Source: Petaurus breviceps papuanus
Lineage: Eukaryota > Chordata > Mammalia > Diprotodontia > Petauridae
NCBI GenBank assembly: GCA_028583685.1
Contig: JAMXIF010000015.1
Location: forward strand, 57,839,591-57,903,590
Length of the DNA: 64,000 nt
Direction: 5' to 3'
Part shown: one piece after another, positions 10,690-23,369 of the stretch
Position numbering within the stretch: position 1 is the first letter of the stretch
Layout of the letters: each line of letters opens with the position of its first letter
Notes under the pieces: generated by a model
What the model was told of the DNA's origin: nothing
The model's database searches: none
What the model saw: only the letters and a program-made list of their open reading frames with translations
Made by a program: the position numbers and the translations under genes

Positions 10690-12316
10690 TATTTGCTCTC
10701 TCATTTGAGCTTCAGTAACCATATGGTATAAATGTTACAAATATTTTATCCTCATTTTACAAATAGTCATCTGAGACTCAGAGTTGAAATGATTGTCATA
10801 GGTAGTAAGCTTTGAACCCAATTTCACTTGACCTCCAGCTCCACATTCAATCCATACTACCTGACTGTCTCATGATCATGGCCTTTGATAATCCTGTAGA
10901 AGAGAAATTACACTTATATTGTGGGAGGCGGAAGGTCCAGGTACACAGACTACAACCAACAGAAGAAAGAACCATTCAACAACTTGAAATTTCTCAAGCA
11001 TGAGAATGAGTATCCCATTGAGGCAGTGGTGTTGAAGAAGGTATTCTTGAATTGAAGAAATAACGACTAGATGAGTTTTAAGACCCTCTTCTATTCCAAA
11101 AGTATATTTTCATCAAGAAATTAGCAGCGGACCATCTTCACTGTACTATTGTACTATTAACAAGTGACTTGCAGGCCACACCCAAAATTAGTTATTTAAA
11201 GCAATAAAGTTGGGAAAGTGGCATGAAGTGTCCCAAGGATTGGTCTAGGGTCCAACCAGTTTTTATAGATGACCTGGATACTAGAGAGTGGAAAATATAT
11301 GTAATAGATTTGTAGGTGCTTGGATTTTGGAAGATAGGAAGAATTCAGAATCACCTTAATGAACTCTGAAGAATACTTAAAAAAAAGATTGAAAAACTCT
11401 TGGGGTTGTACTGTGTTATGGATGAAAGAACTGACAGGACTGTATATAGGTAGAGTAAAGAACAAAAAGCCCCCAAAGTTGTAACTGACCACAAATTGTA
11501 TATACATGAGCAGAAAAAAAGGTAACTCAAAATTGAGATAAAGGTCCATAAATAATTTTTTATGTTTTTTCTGTAGCTTATCTAAGGTGACTTGGATGTC
11601 AGTGACATGACAATTTTTCTTTGTGGCCATTAAGCACTCGTCTAACAAAATCCCCTTTCTCCCATATTTCTATCCCTCCTTCCTATATCTCTCCCTGTTT
11701 CTTTTCACTTCTCTTTCAGCCTCTTTATTTTTCCTTTTTTCTGTGTCCTTTGTTAAGGGCTTACAGAGTCACCCACCACTATTGATTTAGTCCTATTGGC
11801 AATGCTCAGGAGTAAAACCTGAGATTCCTGATTTCACAGTATGAGAGTCATACTGTGAAAAATAAATTTAACAAACGTGCCAGAATTTATTGATCCAGAT
11901 GAATGTTGCTTTCATCAGAGTAGACACCCTAAGGTCTATACATATTTGAATTATTACAGTAGTGCTACTCGAAACATTTTGTTTTGGAATTGCCTTCAAA
12001 GCCTGTTTATGCGGCAGATGGGATTATCAGTTTTTCTACATTATAGTCACCCTCTCTCTTTTTTTTAAATTTAAAACACTATTTCAAGCTTGATCATCTA
12101 CTTCACCATACTTTACTTTTTTCTAAAGTCAAAGAGATGAAGATTAGCTTTCATTGAATATTCAAAGAAATGTATATTCCAGGATCAGAACTCTGTCAAA
12201 AGAAGAAATAACTCCAAATATATTTTGAACAATGGTACTATCTCTGAAACAAGTGTGCAGCCAGATTTTTATTTTGAAGGGGACATTTGTCCATTCTCAT
12301 ATTTTTTTTAGAAGTG
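10690..12316 (+). other. Intron 1, little recognisable
   Basis: The interval has an old MIR-like remnant near 10690-10815. The rest is AT-rich and looks single-copy. A minus-strand open frame of 150 codons at 11196-11648 shows no domain that can be recognised and looks like chance. Confidence 0.4.
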
Positions 12317-12324
12317 AGTGTAAT

Positions 12325-12473
12325 AGGGGCAGCTAGGTTGTGCAGAGAACCAGCCCTGGAGTCAGGGAGTTCAAATCCAACCTCAGACATGTAACAACAA
12401 CAAAAAAATAGCTATGTGACCTTGGGCAGGTCACTTAACCCCAATTGCCTTGCCTTTTCCCCTCAAAAAAAAA
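12325..12473 (+). repeat. Marsupial tRNA-derived SINE
   Basis: It begins ggggcagctaggttgtgca, has ggagttcaaatccaacctc as a B-box, then gtgaccttgggcaggtcact and an A-rich tail. An 8-base duplication (agtgtaat at 12317-12324 and 12474-12481) flanks it. An aacaacaacaaaaaaa insertion lies mid-element. Confidence 0.85.
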
Positions 12474-12481
12474 AGTGTAAT

Positions 12482-14275
12482 TTCTTTATAGTTATGATTT
12501 ATATTTCTTTAAAGAAACTAATTTCTGTCCTTTACCCATTATCAACATTTTGTTGAGAAGCTCGAGGAAATTTTTAGAAAATTTATTTTAAGGTAATTAA
12601 AGGGATAGAAACTGGGTTCTTTGGGGAAGCATTAAAAGTGTTGGGATTTTTTTTTTAATCTTAAATGATATAGAGGCCAAGAGAATACTTGGTTCATTTT
12701 TGGCAATCTTATAAAAACATTTCATACATTTGATCTTTTTTTCTCTCTTTTGAGACACAAAGGAAGTTTATAGTTAAAAACAGTAGAGAAGTTAATTGAA
12801 CATGTGGATAAGCTTTTTGACATGGTGATAAAATATTGGAGTAGTTAAGGAGAGGTAGTTCTGTCTATGTACCTGGAGCTCATTCAGGAAGGGAGCAGAT
12901 ATCAATTTGTCCTGGAAGGTTTAGTCTCTTGAAGGCAGGGAACAGGACCAGGTGACTTTTACAAGGACCTTGGCCTGTGATTTTTAATGGACACCTTCTT
13001 ATTAAGTTTGCAGTCCTATAGTCCTTTACGCTAACATTTGGGGTCCTTGGGATAATGGCAACTAAGGAGTAGTGTGGTTCCCAGCTTACCTATAATAAAT
13101 ATATCTCTAAGTTAAAATGCTATATTTAGACTTTATTTTAGCGGAATGAGGAAGCTTTTGATTTAATTGGAGGGACAAATGTTTATGCTAATGAACCAGG
13201 ACTATCTTGGGCTTTGTTGTATTCCCAGCTCTGCCTTGCTTATACGTAATTAGAACTCTGTGAGTATCAGTTGAATAAGTAAATGAAATATTCAGGTTTG
13301 GAAAGAAACTTAATATGATCTTTGTTTCTCCAGTTTTGGTTTCTGATTCACTGGTAAGATGAAAAAATTTAAAGTTAATTCTCTGTTTTTGTTTTAATTA
13401 TTACAACTTTATTATTGTTTGAATTCTTATTTTTAGTTTAGTTGAGTTGATGAAATGTCATTGTCATTTGCCCCTTTGGTTCATGTTTTGTTTTTTTAAG
13501 TATTAATTGTCACATTATCCTTGTTTTAAGAAAGTAAATCTTTAGCATTTCTGGCATGTTTTAACTGCTTTTCTGGAATATACAGACAGCTGACTTTTCC
13601 AGGGATATAAATTTTATCTATATTGGGAATTCTTAATTTTTGAAAAATTGTTACACTCTTTGACTTACAGTATCTTTCTCACCATATATTTGTTATTATT
13701 TTAAAATAAACTCTTAAATTTGGGGCATAGAATTCATAAGTGATAACTAATTTGAGCCAACATATTGGAAAAACAGTTGGGAATTACTGATCTAAATGAT
13801 TTATACTCTTCATTACTAAATTACTAAGTGATTATACTCTTCCTTTTATCAATTTACAATTAGTAAAATTTTTCACATAACAGTTGCTCTAGTTATTTGG
13901 ATGGTCAGATCTTGTTTCACGCTGTTAATTTGTCCTTTTTTTACATATCAGATTAGAGGACTTAAGTATCCAGAGTGATATTTTGAAATTTAATGTTAAT
14001 CATAGATTTCCTCTGATTCTGGCATCGTAGTATTAAAGTTTTTTCTACCCCTGTTACAGGGATTAGTTGCTGGAAAGTCTGTATAAATGTTATTATTGTG
14101 GAAGATACCCAATTATATGAGTAACTTCCAAATGCATGAAAATAACATTATCAGTTGCACTAATAGAATGAAATATTAGTAGTATCTTTAATGATTTTTT
14201 TCCTAATAGATATATAAAAATTTTAAATTTGCTATATTCATTCAAATTTAGAAATGATTATTTAGTAACAGAATT
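12482..14275 (+). other. Intron 1, single-copy-looking DNA
   Basis: AT-rich sequence without recognisable repeats or long open frames. Nothing more can be supported. Confidence 0.4.
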
Positions 14276-14284
14276 ATATTAAAG

Positions 14285-14560
14285 GTTTATAGATTTGGAG
14301 CAAGAAAGAACCTTAGAGGCCTCACTTTAAAGATAAGGAATAAGAATCGAAAGGTAGGAAAAGGCCAGGTATGGAGGACTTTAAAAGCCAACCAGAGGAT
14401 TTTATATTTGGTCTTCTAGCTAACAGGAAGCCAGTGGAGAGAATGGGAGAGTGGGGGTGGGAGAAGAGGATGATGTGGATCAGATCAGTGCTTTAAGGAA
14501 GACCATTTACCAGCCTAAGGGAGAATGGAATGGAGGTGTTTTTCTGTTGCCTCTTTCCTT
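14285..14560 (+). repeat. Old interspersed repeat, perhaps L2/L3 LINE
   Basis: Words such as gaggactttaaaagccaacc, aacaggaagccagtggagag and gtggatcagatcagtgcttt recall a common old mammalian repeat. It is heavily diverged and the family is uncertain. Confidence 0.35.
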
Positions 14561-14787
14561 TCCTTTATATGAATTTTACTGTTGTTACTGAGTATGGGGA
14601 GAGGAATTCCCAGAACTAGAGGGGACTTCTGAAGCTAGGCAATCTTATTACATCAGAATAAGAATTACTTCTGTAGCATTCCTCAGAAGTGGCCTTACCA
14701 GGCCTGTTGCCTTTCCTGGAGGCTTCTTAGCAAGGGATAACCCACTCCTATAAAGTTGCCCATTTCATTTTTGGTAACTTGAATCTT

Positions 14788-16107
14788 TTCCTTGAGAATT
14801 TCTTGGAGGATGATTTCTAGGTTTTTCGTTGATCATGGCTTTCAGGTAGTCCAATAATTTTTAAACTACCTCTCCTGGATCTGTTTTCCAGGTCAGTGGT
14901 TTTTCCCATGAGATATTTCACATTGCCTTCTATTCTTTCATTTGTTTGGATCTGTTTAACAGAATCTTGATTTCTCCTCAAATCATTAGCTTCCCTTTGT
15001 TCCATTCTAAATCTGAAGGAATGATTCTCCTCAGTGAGCTTTTGAGATTCTTTTTCCATCTGGCAAATTTGGCTTTTTAAGGCAGTCCTCTCCTCATTGC
15101 CTTTTTGAGGAGAAAATTGTCAAAATTGCCGTTTGAGTCAGTCTGTTTTTTAAGGTGTTATTTTCCTCAGTCAGGCTGTTGACTCTCATTTCATACTTTT
15201 CTTGCATCGTTCTCATTTCTCTTCCCAATTTTTCCTCCACTTCTCTTATCTGCTTCTTAAGGTCCTCTGTGGCCTATAACCAGCTCGTATTTTCCTTTGA
15301 AACTTTTGGTGCAGGAGTTCTGACTTCACTGTCTTCCTCCTGTTCCATGCTTTGCTCCTTTTTGTCCCCAAAATAGGAGTCTAATATTGGATTCTTCTGT
15401 TTGTTTTGCTTCCTTTGTCTGGTCATGTTGCCACTCAATTACTTGACTTTTGGGCTTTTTGCCACAGCAGGACTCTGCCACCAGACAGGGGAGCTTCCGT
15501 CCCAAACACTGGGGTTTTCTCAGCTGCCTGAGGTATTAGCTGGGTGCCCTTTCTGAAGCCTCCACATGCTCTGGCAAGCTGGTCACACACCCCAGGATCT
15601 CTGCCCTAGACTGCAGTCCAGATCCAAGCAGGTTAAAGCAAGAGCAATTACCCCTCAGACTGGTCGCTTGGTCCCCCTAAATTCTGCAGGCCAGGAGCTG
15701 AAGCTGCAACGTGCCACCATCAGGGCATCTCAGCGGCTTCTCACCCTGGGGGCAAAAGCTGACCCCCTCCCAACTACTGATCCCAAAGTCCACACTGCAC
15801 TGACTTCTCACTTTGTCCTTCGCATCTGTGTGTTGATAAATCTGGAAATGGTCACAGCTGCTGGTTATCTGGAGTCCCTCCAGCTGATGGTTGGTCAGGC
15901 CTGCCCTGGGGTTAAAACCTGTGGCGCTGGCCTATTCCTGCTGGCCTGCCGGGCTGTCCTCAGCAGGAGGTTAGCTTCTTTGTGTCTTTTTGTGGGTTCT
16001 GCAGCTCCAAAGTTTGTTCAGAGTTCCCTTTTACATGGACTGGGGAAGGTGGAAGCTGGAGCCAAGCAGAGGTCCTGTTTCTACTCTGCCATCTTGTCTC
16101 TGCCCCT
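14788..16107 (-). mobile_element. HAL1-type half-L1, copy A (3'-truncated, 5' end kept)
   Basis: Read on the minus strand it starts aggggcagagacaagatggc, the L1-like 5' end, runs through the 5' UTR and the first two thirds of ORF1, and stops in ORF1 after the codons matching the LEIILQEILKE stretch. A perfect 15-base duplication, ggtaacttgaatctt, flanks it at 14773-14787 and 16108-16122. So this is a complete insertion event, but one that lost the 3' and not the 5' part, the reverse of the usual L1 truncation. ORF1 pieces are open at 14817-15059 and show the coiled coil and the ENRSRRGSLKIIGLPES segment at the start of the RRM-like domain. Confidence 0.85.
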
Positions 16108-16276
16108 GGTAACTTGAATCTTAAAGATGTTTTATTATATCATATTAAATATGTCTCTTTTACAACTTCTACCCATTATCCGTACTTCTGTTCTCTCTGA
16201 CCAGACAGAACAAGTCTATTGTTTTTTCCACATTTTCTTCTCAGGTACTCTTTATTCTCTTAAAAATTATTGAAGA

Positions 16277-16444
16277 CAAGGGCTGCTAGGTGGCACAGTG
16301 AATAAAGCACTGTCCCTGGAGTCAGGAGGACCTGAGTTCAGATCTGGCCTCAGACACAACACAAAAACTAGCCGTGTGACCTTGGGCAAGTCACTTAATC
16401 CCAATTGTCCTACCTTCCCCCCCTCCAAACAAAAAGCAAAAACA
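16277..16444 (+). repeat. Marsupial tRNA-derived SINE
   Basis: The head gctgctaggtggcacagtga, then acctgagttcagatctggcc, gtgaccttgggcaagtcact and an A-rich tail are all present. A perfect 15-base duplication (aaaaattattgaaga) flanks it at 16262-16276 and 16445-16459. Confidence 0.92.
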
Positions 16445-16624
16445 AAAAATTATTGAAGAGATTTTTATGTGGGTTATAATTATTATTTACCATATTAGAA
16501 ATTAAAACTGATAAATCTTTAAAATGTTTTCATTTAAAAGCAATAAACTCATTTCAAGTTAATTTAATTAACATTTTTATGAAAATTTTTTTTTCCAAAG
16601 CAAAGTTTAGTGAGAAATATAATT

Positions 16625-16783
16625 TTTTTGGGGGGGAGAGCAATTGGGGTTAAGTAACTTGCCCAAGGTCACACAACTAGTATTTTGTGTGTGTGTGTGT
16701 TAAGTGTCTTAGGCTGGATCCTAACTCAGGTCCTTCTAACCCTGGGGCCAGCACTCTCCTCACTGCGGCACCTAGCCGCCCCC
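16625..16783 (-). repeat. Marsupial tRNA-derived SINE
   Basis: Reversed copy of the same SINE with the T-rich tail at left and the head (gcctagccgcccc) at right. A perfect 14-base duplication (tgagaaatataatt) flanks it at 16611-16624 and 16784-16797. A (GT)n tract sits in the middle. Confidence 0.92.
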
Positions 16784-16799
16784 TGAGAAATATAATTGC

Positions 16800-17475
16800 T
16801 TTACTAGTGAGATGTGGTACCTCAGAGTTGTTTTAATTTGCATTTCTCTAATCAATAGTAATTTAGAGCATCTTTTCATATGCTTATATCTATAATTTCT
16901 TCCTCTGAAAACTGCCTGTTTATATCCTTTGAACATTTATTAATTGGGGAATGATTTGTATTCTTATAGATTTGACTTAGTTATATATTAACTCAGTCTT
17001 TATATCTATAGTCATATATTTACTTCACAGGTCATGTAGCCTCTGGAAAACTCCTTAAGCTCATGAGACAATGAGAAGGGAAAAAGGCTGATAGTGATGT
17101 AGCATTAATATGAAAATAATTTTGACCTGCAGAGTCAAAAAATTCAGCAAAACTAACCAGTGTAGTGTGCCACTTGTGTGTTCCCCCCACCTCTACCAAG
17201 AAGTAGGGAGAGGTTTCTCTTCATATCTCTTTGGGGTGGAGCATGGCCATGGCCATTATGATTGATTTTAAAGCATTCCTTTTCAATTGCTTTGTTGTCA
17301 TTGATACATTGTTTTATTGGCTCTATTTAATTCACTCTGCATTTGTTCTTACATGTCTTTGGATGTTTTTCTATATTCATCTTTCTGTTAGATTTATCAA
17401 GTTCTGAAAGAATATACCAAAGTCATCTATAATTTTTGTCTTTCTGTCCTATCCATTTTATGTAGTCATTTTCTT
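16800..17475 (-). mobile_element. L1 LINE 3' fragment (ORF2 end)
   Basis: On the + strand the words ttaatttgcatttctctaat, aatttcttcctctgaaaact and aacatttattaattggggaa are the antisense of the last part of marsupial L1 ORF2. The part from 17280 (attcactctgcatttgttct) fits the same region but is more diverged. The coding capacity is lost. The HAL1 copy B lies directly to its right. Confidence 0.6.
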
Positions 17476-17492
17476 ATCAATGGTGTCTTTAA

Positions 17493-20140
17493 TTTTTTTA
17501 ATTAATTAATTAATTTTTAGTTTTCAACATTCATTTCTACAAGATTTTGAGTTATAATTTTTTTCTCCCCATCTGTTCCCTACCCCACCCCAAAATAGCA
17601 AGCCTACTGAATACCCCTTCACCCAATCTGTTCTCTCTTATATCCTCCCCCATCACTCCCCTAACTTTATAGTAGGGCAAGATGGGTTTCTATACCCCAG
17701 TACCTGTATATCTTATTTCCCAGTTGCATGTAAAAAAACAAATTTTTAAACATTTGTTTTGAAAACTTTGAGTCCAGATTTTTTTCCCTTCTTCCCTCCT
17801 CACCCATCTCCACTGGGAAGATAAGTAATTCAATATAGGTTGTATGTGTGTAGTTACCCAAATCATTTCCATAGTAGTTATATTGTGAAAGACTAACTAT
17901 ATTTGCCTCCATCCTATCCCCCCCCCCACTTATTCTATTTTCTCCTTTGACCTTCTCCCTTTTCAAAAATGTTTGCTTCTAAGTATCCTCTCCCACAATC
18001 TGTCCTCCCTTCTATCATCCCCTCTCTTGTTCCCTACCCCCCTATTTTCCTGTAGGATAAGATGCCCAATTGAGTGTGTATGTTATTCCCTCCTTAAGCC
18101 AAATTTAGTGAGAATCATCAGGTTGTCCCATTCCCTTTCACCTTCCTGCTCTTCCCCTCCATTGTAGCAGTTTTCTCTTGTCTTTTATATGAGATAATTT
18201 ACCCTAATCTATCTCTCCATTTCTCCTCCTCCTAATAAATTCCTCTCACCTCTTAATTTTATTTTTTAGATATAATTCCTTCATATTCAGCTCATCCTAT
18301 GCCCTCTGTCTATGTATACATGAACCTACATATGCCCACACTCACATAGATACTTATATACACATACACCCTCCTATACATACATATATGTCTGTATACA
18401 TATATATTTCCTTCAACTATCCTCACTCTGAGAAAAGTCTTAATGAGTTCAAATTATCATTTTTCCATGTAGGAATATAAATAGTTCAACTTTGATAAGT
18501 TCCTTATGATTTCTTTTTTCTGTTTACCTTCTCATGCTTCTTTTGCTTCTTGTATTTGAAAGTCAAAGTTTTTGTTCGGCTCTCTTTTTTTTTTTTTTTT
18601 CATCAAGAATGCTTGAAACTGCATTGTTCCATTGAATGACCATATTTTTCCCTGTAGCAGGATACTCAGTTTTGCTGGGTAGGTGATTCTTGGTTTTAGT
18701 CCTAGCTCCTTTGACCTCCAGAATGTCATCTTCTAAGCTCTTCTATCCTTTAATGTAGAAGCTGCTAGGTCTTATGTTATCCTGATTGTGTTTCTACAAT
18801 ACTCAAATTTTTTCTTCCTGACTGCTTACAGTAATTTCTCCTTGATCTGGGAACTCTGGAATTTGGCTATTAATGTTCCTAGGAGTTTTCTTTTGGGGAT
18901 CTTTTTCAAGAGGTAATTCGTGAATTCTTTCAATTTCTGTTTTGTCCTCTGGTTCTAGAATATTAGGGCAATTTGGCTTGATAATTTCTTGAAAGATGGT
19001 GTCTAGGCTCTTTTTTTCATCATGGCTTTCAGGTAGTCCAATAATCTTTAAATGATCTCTCCTGGATCTATTTTCCAGGTCACTGATTTTTTCCAATGAG
19101 ATATTTCACATTGCCTTTTATTTTTTCATTTGTTGGGATCTGTTTTATAGTATCTTGATTTCTCTTAAAGTCACTAGCTTCCATTTGCTCCAGTCTAATT
19201 TTGAAGGAGTTATTCTCTTCAGTATGTTTTTGAAATTCCTTTTCCATCTGGTAAATTTGTCTTTTTAAGGCATTCTTCTCCTCACTGGCTTTTTGGACCT
19301 CTTGCCATTTGAGTTAGTCTATTTTTTAAGGTGTTATTTTCTTCAATATTCTTTTGGGGTCTCCTTTAGCCAGCAGTTGACTCACTTTTTATGATTTTCT
19401 TCCATCATTCTCATTTCTCTTCCCAATTTTTCCTCCACTTCTCTTACTTGAGTTTCAAAATCCTTCTTGAGCTCTTCCATGGCCTGTAACCAATTCATAT
19501 TTTTCTTGGAGGCTTGTGAGGCAGCAGTTCTGACTTTGCTGTCTTCCTCCCGCTGCATGCCTTGATCCTTTTTGTCTCCAAAAAAGGATTGTATGGTCTG
19601 TTTGTGCTTCATCTGCTTGCTCATCTTGCCAGCCAATTACTTGACTTTTGAGCTCTTTGCAATGGTAGAACTCTGCTTCCAGAATGGATATAGCTTTGTC
19701 CCAAATCCCTGGGGTTTTCTCAGCTGCCAGAGCTATTAGGAGGCTACCCTCTCTACAGCCTCCACAAGCCATGATCCAGATCCAAGCAGGTTAAAGCAAG
19801 AGCGATCACCCTTTGAATGGTTGCTTGGTCCCCCTATGATCTGCAGGCCAGGAGCCATGCTGTAGTGGCTGCTGCACCTCCAGCTGCTTCTCACCCTGGG
19901 AGTGGTGGCATGACTTCACTCTTCAGTCCCCTACCCCCAACAGAGTTCTGCACTGGCCTTTTACTTTGTCTTTGGCATTTATGGGTTGAGAAGTCTCTGG
20001 GGCTGCCCTGGGTGCCACAGACCCTTCCTGTCCACCTTAGCTCTAAAGTTTGTGTAGAGTCATTTTTTACATGTGTTGGAAGTGATTGGAGCAGACCACG
20101 CCAAGTTTGTGCTTCTACTCTACCATCTTGGCTGCGTTCT
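17493..20140 (-). mobile_element. HAL1-type half-L1, copy B (full length)
   Basis: A 13-base duplication, atggtgtctttaa, flanks it at 17480-17492 and 20141-20153. On the minus strand it begins with the L1-like 5' end (gccaagatggtagagtagaa), has about 0.5 kb of 5' UTR, ORF1 remnants between 19636 and 18532, the spacer that in L1 precedes ORF2, then a 3' end with aatgaatgttgaaaactaaa, the tail known from marsupial L1. No ORF2 sequence is present between spacer and tail. At about 2.65 kb this is a whole but inactive element; ORF1 is broken in several places. Confidence 0.88.
18532..19636 (-). pseudogene. ORF1 of HAL1 copy B, broken
   Basis: Open pieces at 19382-19636 (start MAGKMSKQMKHKQTIQ, then a coiled-coil), 18803-19096 (ENRSRRDHLKIIGLPES, start of the RRM-like domain) and 18532-18729 (RITYPAKLSILLQGKIW, the C-terminal domain) lie in order and together cover the protein. 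It is the L1 ORF1p family: an RNA-binding chaperone with N-terminal coiled coil, RRM and CTD. Frameshifts and stops separate the pieces. Confidence 0.8.
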
Positions 20141-20159
20141 ATGGTGTCTTTAAATATAA

Positions 20160-20680
20160 TGGAATCACCTTCTTTGCCTTCTTGACGTTGTCTTTTTAAT
20201 ATGAAATTGTGAAGGCCTGATTGCAGCTCCTACATTTTTTAAATTTACTTGAAGCATATATACATTTTATTTGAGTATCCATTTTAAATATATATCTTAA
20301 TTTTTAGTGTGTTTTTGGCATGCAGAAAATTGCTGGGTTCTATTTTGTAATGAACTCTTCCCTATGTTTCTGTTTTATGGTTGAGTTTAGTTCTGATATG
20401 ATATATTTTTATTACTCAAAAAAATTTGGAAAATAAGTCAGTTGAGAAAAAGGTAGAAATATCTCCTTGTGAGTAAAAGGAGGAATTATTAACTTGGTTT
20501 TATAGCATACTTGCTGGGTGACATTCCTGTAGTTTCTTAATTAAATGTTTTAAGTTTATATTGCTGAGTTGAGTTCAACAAATTATCAAGTATCTAATGA
20601 GAACCAGATTCTGTGCTGGTTTCCATCAGAATGATAATTTAGTTTTAGTTTTTTACAATTTTGCAAGTGCTTTCTTTACA
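20160..20680 (+). other. Intron 1, nothing recognised
   Basis: AT-rich, no repeat family or exon signal recognised. Confidence 0.4.
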
Positions 20681-20684
20681 CAAT

Positions 20685-20855
20685 CCTGTGGGATAGGTTG
20701 TAGTTAGTATTATCATCCCCATCTCAAAGAGAGGAAACTGGTTCATTGATTACACGAGTGGTCCATTGTCACACAAGTACTAAATATCAGAGCTTGGCAA
20801 ATGAATTTGGGTCTCCTGATTCCAAGGCTGGGGCCCTTTCCACTACAATATACCG
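20685..20855 (-). repeat. MIR-family SINE
   Basis: Reversed core (ccccatctcaaagagaggaa), reversed box region (ccattgtcacacaagtacta) and reversed B-box (atgaatttgggtctcctgat) are visible; diverged. Confidence 0.65.
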
Positions 20856-20859
20856 ACTC

Positions 20860-22020
20860 TCAATATATGTAAAAATCCTAATGATTACTTGGGGAGAGGA
20901 GCTATGAAATTTTTCTCAAAGTTATTGGAAAAATCAGTAGTTATTTAAGTGCTTACATTGTTCCTGTTATTGTGCTGTGAAAGTAGGAAAAAAGTGTAAG
21001 ACACAATCTTACAGGCTTATAAAGGATTTGAAAAGAGAAGACTCTTGAATTCATGAACAGCAATAGGAGACTTTGTAGTAAATTGCTTAATTGTGAAGGA
21101 CAGGTAATTAGTGAATAATTATAACATGATGCATGATGACAGTAAATTAAATTAAACAGTAAAACAGTAAAGTAAATTAAACAGATAAATTAGAGGAAGG
21201 AGAGGAAGCCAAATTGCTACAGTATCCATTATTTTCTTTGGAAGGTTTTTATTCTTTATTCTGTTACATTATAATTCTTAAAATATCAATTTAAACATGA
21301 ATTTTCCTGTTCTTAATCATGCTTTGTCATCATACCAAGAAAATTTCTTTCTCATGTTTTTGATTTTTTTTTATGAGTATGTTTCACTTTCCTGCCTCAG
21401 ATTATTATCCAGTTTAATATCCTGGAATGAAGAGGAGAAAAAAATTTTTCCTCTTGCTTTACTTTCCAGCTGGGCCCCATAGTTTGTAGCATCCATGATT
21501 GTTGTGATGTCTGTTTAAAAGTGAAAGACAGCAATCGATTTATCAGAGTGAAGGGTTAGTCCATCCCACTCAGGATAATAGCAAGTGTTTTCTGTTTTAG
21601 TCCTTTGACTTAGTCCTGCAGCAGAGTTGATAGCAAAGAAGCAGTAAGAGCTGTTAAAGGCAGTTTTACAAAGACCACTTCTTCAGGGTTAGAGAGTAGT
21701 TAATCCAATGCCACTTCCCAAATCTGAACTGATTTCCTTATATTAGTAATAGATCAACTAATATATATTGAGTTTAAATATTTATTTATATAAAACATCA
21801 TATTGGTTCAAACATCCTAATTAGTTCCATGAGAGATAATGTTGGGTGTAGCTGCTTTATAGGAACACTTAAATTCAGAGGTGTTAATGGTTTAATGATG
21901 TAGTCTAGTTTAATAATGTTTTGGTAGAATTTGGTTACATTGTATTAATGCCAGTATTGTGGATCCATTCATTTAGTTAGATTTATTAAGCACCCACTCT
22001 ATCCCTTCTTTCTTATTTTC
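20860..22020 (+). other. Intron 1, nothing recognised
   Basis: AT-rich DNA with no clear repeat. A local run of imperfect aaacagtaaattaaa units lies near 21142-21190. Confidence 0.4.
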
Positions 22021-22029
22021 CTAATGCTG

Positions 22030-22860
22030 TCCAAGGCACCACCAAGGTACCATCATCCTGTGAGTTACCTAGGCTTCCAACAAAGGTGTTACCTTGACTC
22101 CAGATTCTCAGTCGACATATCCAGTCAGTTGCCAAGTGCTGTCTTTTCTACCTTCCTAGCATTTCTCACATATACCCTCTTCCCTCCTCTGACATTCAGA
22201 ACCTCATCACCTCACTGTTGTAGTAGCCAGCTTCTTGGTCTCACTACCTCAAGTCTCTCCTCACTGCAGTCTATCCTTCACTCATCTGTTAAACTCATCT
22301 TCCCACAGTGCAGGTCTGGTCATGTCCCCTGTATCCACCCTTCCATATTGAGTGAACATCAGTGGTTCCCTTTTACCTCTTGGATAAAATTTAAAATGAT
22401 CTGTTTGACTTTGAAACTCTTCAAGACCTGGCCCTTTCCTACCTTTCCAGTTTTCCTATACCTTACTCCCCTTCTTGTGTTCTCTAATCTACTGACATTA
22501 TCTTCCTTACCCAAGATACTCCATTTCTTCATTTTCCCTGGCTGTGTTCCTATCTCTGGAATTCCCTCTCTTGTCATCTTCATATCTTGGCTTCAAATCT
22601 CCATTGAAAATCTCATTTTTTGTGAAAGAAGCTTTTTCATTCCATCTTAATGCTAGTGCCTGCCCTTTAAGATTGTGTCTAATTTATCCTGTTTGTATAA
22701 TTTATCTTGTTTGTATATAGTTGTTTGAATGTTGCCTCCCCTATTAGATGGTAGGCTCCTTGATGACATGGAAAATCTCTGTCTTTCTTTGTATCTCCAG
22801 TGCTCACCAGTGCCTGGCAAAAGTAGGCCCTTAATAAATGCTTATTGACTAACTGCTAAG
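22030..22860 (+). repeat. L2 LINE 3' region
   Basis: It has the L2 order: agccagcttcttggtctcac, catcttcccacagtgcaggt, ttggataaaatttaaaatga, then taggctccttgatgacatgg and the end cttaataaatgcttattgac. A 208-codon open frame at 22024-22650 is inside it and is an L2 by-product, not a gene. Confidence 0.82.
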
Positions 22861-23142
22861 TGCTGGAGGCACAGACAGACTCATATACCTCCTAGAATGT
22901 CTGGAGGTGGGGGGTGGGGAAGAGAAGAGGGCAAACAAGATTTCAGGTGAGATAGTATTATGTGGGCTATATTAATACTAGAGAAGGCCCTTGCTCAGAA
23001 AAGAGATCCATATGAAACAGCAAATAAAAGTATCTTATGTTTCACCATGATCTGCCGTGTGACCTTTTACCTTGGTGACCTTGAATGTTTCCGTTCATCT
23101 TTTTGAGCCTCATCTTCCTCATTTCTGATGTGAGGCTATGGA

Positions 23143-23335
23143 TTGCCTCCAGGACCTGAGGCAGTGTGGCACCATGGAAAGAACCATGGAATTGGAGTTT
23201 TGCCTCTGACTACCTCCCTGGCCTTGGCCCAGTCACCCGCCTTCTCTGGGTCTCTGTTCTGCATTTGTAAAATGAGGGGGTTGGAAGAGAGGAATTTTCA
23301 GGTCCCTTCCAGCTCTAAATCTAGGATCTTGTGGT
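23143..23335 (+). repeat. MIR-family SINE
   Basis: Head aggcagtgtggcaccatgga, core tctgttctgcatttgtaaaa and tail ccttccagctctaaatctag are present. Confidence 0.7.
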
Positions 23336-23369
23336 TCCTTGTTTATATTCTGATTTTTAAAAATAGGCT

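Noticed and set aside
22024-22650. 208-codon open frame
   Set aside because: It lies wholly in an L2 LINE 3' region and reads Leu/Ser/Pro-rich sequence with no domain.
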